Origin: Tubulanus polymorphus
Lineage: Eukaryota > Nemertea > Palaeonemertea > Tubulaniformes > Tubulanidae
Reading direction: 5' to 3'
DNA: 64,000 nucleotides
Assembly: GCF_964204645.1 (NCBI RefSeq)
Contig: NC_134028.1
Location: 12,319,001 to 12,383,000 of the forward strand
The notes beneath the pieces were generated by a model. That model searched no databases, had not been told where the DNA came from, and saw nothing but the letters and a program-made list of their open reading frames with translations. The position numbers were made by a program, and so were the translations under genes. Below, piece by piece: positions 61,165-64,000 of this stretch; within the stretch, counting starts at the first letter, position 1; each line of letters begins with the position of its first letter.

Positions 61165-62440
61165 CTAATATTGAATACTATCTAATTGAGAATTTACAAT
61201 ATTTAATTGCGCGTCAGATATAATATAAATGTGCATTTTGAAATTTAAATTTAATTTAAATTAAAAATTTAAATTTAATTTAAACTTTTCTTTTTCATGA
61301 ATAATTGTATTCCATCTTTAGTGTTCTGTAGTTTTTCCCCAGAACCATGTTATAAATTATCTTCAGTTGTTCTGAAATCTAACCATAATGCATATTTATT
61401 GCCGGTATAATAATCACTTTGATTAATATTACAATTTTCAGATGATTTTACTTTTTCATTCATAAAATGTTTTCTAATTTCTGGCCATTGATCTATCTTC
61501 TCATTCCTTGACAAAATATTTTATTTGCTTTTCCTTCGATAGTTATTTCTACTTTTCATATTTCAGGATTATAATAATTATCAACATTTATTGCGCCATT
61601 AGAATATGTTGCAATGGTAAAAAAATATTAATACGCCTTTAATAGATCTTCTTGGGAAGTTAATATTCTCATTAATTATTTCATCATTTGCATTAATAGT
61701 TACAGTTTTAAATTTATCAATATAATCATATAATAATGAAAATCCTTGATTGTATTGAGTTTGAATTGAGTTAGCAATATTTTCATCAGTTACTGTATCA
61801 TATTCTAAACATATATTCGATAATTTATAACCCATATCTTTAACAACGCTAGATAATACAATTTCATTTACAGGAGCGAATGTTATTTCGAATATAACAT
61901 CTTCTTGAATTGCGTATTTATATAAAGGTGCATTATTATTTATCAATTCAAAATCTAATGGAATTTTATATTTGCTTCCATAAATCTTTTTAATCAAATT
62001 ATCTTCGTCATTAGTTACTACTGCATTTATGGCTTCAGATCTTAATTTATTTTGGTTTCTGATTGGATGCCTTGAAATATCATATTATTTCTATTTTCTT
62101 TAGTTAACCATAAATCTTTATAATGCGTAAATAAATTATAATCATCTAATGAGAAAAATGTTTCTGGACCAATCTTTATAGTTAATTTTTTAATCAAATA
62201 TCTTCCAACATTATCATCAACATAATTATTATTATTACCAGTTACTTTTATATCAGCTGATAAATAGATACTATTTGGAATATAAAAAGTATTTTGTGTT
62301 AATCTAGGGATTCTAACATATAAAGTTTCATCGGGATTAATATTAGAAGGATTATGAGTAATTATATGATGTGATCTTTCTGCTTTAATAGCATTAGATA
62401 TTCTAGAATTCTTAGAAGGACTTATATAACTCCCACTCAT
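61165..62440 (-). pseudogene. Major capsid protein (copy F)
   Basis: The start MSGSYISPSK is intact with AAATAAATG. A shift near 62,050 (after IFQGIQSE), another near 61,620 and a third near 61,500 break it. An A+T palindromic tandem insertion at about 61,240-61,284 replaces the segment before DAQLNI. A 32-bp tail duplication (61,141-61,190) follows the stop. IPLDFELINNNAPLYKYAIQ and LEYDTVTDE remain. Confidence 0.8.
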
Positions 62441-63501
62441 TTATTTAACAAAAAATTAATTATTTGTTTTTTTATCAAATTCACTAACCCAAAAATAATT
62501 GCACTTACAACTGTAATTAAAAATAAAATAATATGTTCAGCAGCAAAGTTAAGAATATTCCCAGCAGATTTCAATATAAAACCAACAATTGATGCAATAA
62601 CTCCGGGTAATGCTGCAGCAGATTTTTTAGATAGTTCCCATAAATATTTTGCTAATTTTTTTAAACCATCCTTAACTTTATCTTGTATAGAATTATTATC
62701 ATTCGGGGGTTTATCTGGTTTATTTGGAGTAGGAGTAGATTTTAATGAATTTGATATGGCTAAACCAATTGTTGTAAATACCATAGTTACAGCTGTTAGA
62801 ATTGAAAGAATTGTTATACCTTCTAACTTAAATAATAATTTTATTCTATCAAGTAACCCATTTTGTAAAAGTTTTTCAGTTTGAACTTCGGTTGATTTAA
62901 GTTTACTAGTTTTGGAATTAATAACTTCTTTAGGAATTGTTTCTGGTTCTAAATTTTCATTAATTGTCTTCAAAAAATCATCATTTCTTCATTTAAATTC
63001 TATTCTATCTAGAGTTATCTCTTCTTCTGTAACATCAGTTATAACATAATTATTGATTTTCTTAATTCTAGATTGTTCTAATTTAATTAAAGTTGATTTT
63101 GTTATTATTTTATCAAGACTTTTATTAGAAGATATCTTAGAATAATAATCATCTTTCAAATGCCAATAATAATCACCATTTAAATATTTCAAATCTTTCA
63201 CTAAATAATTCATACCTTAATTTGTTATACTGAAACCAGATTTTTTTAATGTTGGTTTAAATTTATCAGTTAATTCTTCATATTCTAATTCTTTTTTTAA
63301 TAACCCTGGATTTTCATTTTCAATATCCAATCTTGAACGTGCTTTATTAACATATTCATTAGTATCAGGTCTTACTAAATTAGAATTATGTGCTGTTTCA
63401 TTATCGTTACTAAAACTTGTTTCATCAAAATCAGGTGGTTGTTCATCACTTATACCAGGAGCGTCATCTAAAGGATCCAATGGAATATCTACTTTTGCCA
63501 T
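62437..63501 (-). pseudogene. Coiled-coil membrane protein homologue (copy F)
   Basis: The start MAKVDIPLDPLDDAPGISDE follows TTATATAAATG. Breaks near 63,215 and 62,985. The central coiled coil of about 125 residues is deleted in frame (KLLQNGLLDRIKLLFKLEG). The C-terminal membrane module is open and nearly identical to A and D. It overlaps the capsid start by ATGA. Confidence 0.75.
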
Positions 63502-63517
63502 TTATATAATAAAAAAA

Positions 63518-64000
63518 TTTAAAATATAATATTCCTCCGATTACAATTCCTATACAAGTTATAGCTAATTTAGCATTTTCATGGGATTTATCATCATCAT
63601 TTAGTTTAATTATTTCACCGTGTGGGTGCCATATCACCATTATCATGTTGAATATTGTGCCGTACGGCACCATCTTCTGATGTATTATAATCTTTTATTT
63701 TAGAATCATTATTTAATTTAATATTCTTAGTTTTAGTTTCTGTTGATTGAATATGTTTTTTATTTTTTTAACCTTCCATTAATTTTGGAGCAGTAATAAT
63801 CTTTTTATTTATATCATTCAATCTTAATTAGATTATTATAACCAATTATATTTTTCCATCGTTAATACAAAATCATTAGAAATAATTAATAGATTAGGGC
63901 CTATACAATAATTTAATCTTATATGTGATTTATCTAAATAATTTTGATATCTTACAATGTTTTCTGGAATCGATCTATTTTTATCATTATGAATTGAATC
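63518..64000 (-). pseudogene. 462-aa late protein homologue, partial (copy F)
   Basis: Only the C-terminal part lies in the window. The natural stop is lost, so the frame runs on past GGILYFKF. GC-rich insertions at about 63,617-63,672, including GTGCCGTACGGCAC, interrupt the polar linker. Shifts near 63,770 and a deletion near 63,820 are further damage. Confidence 0.7.

Larger units (their letters stand above)
58899..64000 (-). mobile_element. Polinton F, partial (continues past the window)
   Basis: The TIR is recognisable from TTTCATACCAGAG and CGAGACACCCGTCACAAC, but the outer 20 bp are replaced. The small terminal gene is absent. Then follow, in the order of copy D, the basic membrane protein, 201-aa family, repeat block, ATPase, integrase remnant, capsid, coiled-coil membrane protein, and the 462-aa family, where the window ends. 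It is the most decayed of the three long copies. Confidence 0.85.

Noticed and set aside
21685-64000. Contamination by a giant virus or bacterium
   Set aside because: Gene content, order and TIRs are those of animal Polintons, copies are nested in one another and in host-like DNA, and most genes are pseudogenised, as expected for integrated elements.
1-64000. tRNA or rRNA genes
   Set aside because: No cloverleaf with TTCGANTC-type arm or conserved rRNA stretch was seen; only a covariance-model scan could exclude diverged ones.

Overview
The window looks like nuclear DNA of an invertebrate animal, probably marine. The evidence is intron-containing hAT transposase genes with GT..AG splice sites, a Jockey/CR1-group non-LTR retrotransposon with an AAT-repeat tail, microsatellites, a 30-bp minisatellite and several Maverick/Polinton elements. 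No rRNA, tRNA or prokaryotic operon was recognised. I cannot name the species; a marine deuterostome would fit, but that is a guess.

Region 1 (1-21,684) is host DNA of moderate base composition, largely built from transposons. A hAT element (1,356-6,053) carries a decayed multi-exon transposase. A second hAT element (7,648-13,802, minus strand) has inserted into a dispersed repeat array and holds a nested MITE in an intron. A 5'-truncated LINE lies at 16,286-18,148. A 30-bp minisatellite with a 449-bp higher-order repeat spans 19,430-21,050. Two short spliced-looking exons follow (21,347-21,598), and the next exon is cut by the first Polinton.

Region 2 (21,685-64,000) is very A+T-rich and consists almost wholly of Polinton (Maverick/adintovirus-like) DNA. 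Polinton A (21,685-38,290) reads rightwards. Polinton D (39,170-56,065) is a nearly complete copy in inverted orientation. Polinton F (58,899 to the window end) is a third, more decayed copy. Slivers of others (38,291-38,928; 38,929-39,169; 56,066-about 57,110) and a 95-bp fold-back of Polinton tips (58,605-58,699) lie between them.

In the best copy (D) the gene set is: a small terminal protein, two small membrane proteins, an FtsK/A32-like packaging ATPase, a retrovirus-type integrase with a chromodomain, a major capsid protein, two large conserved virion-type proteins, four small (mostly membrane) proteins, a penton-like minor capsid protein, a C2H2 zinc-finger protein, and protein-primed DNA polymerase B. 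Together these cover replication, integration, DNA packaging and capsid building. I saw no adenain/Ulp1-like protease. Nearly every gene starts at a TAAATG motif, often sharing its TAA with the previous stop codon, which resembles late promoters of cytoplasmic DNA viruses.

The most striking item is a 355-residue LAGLIDADG-type intein in the catalytic YxDTD motif of the Polinton DNA polymerase. It is present at the same site in both polymerase copies that cover that motif (51,017-52,081 minus; 25,335-26,406 plus). All polymerase copies carry frameshifts or stops elsewhere, so these elements are fossils, but the intein-bearing reading frame in D is open over 924 codons.
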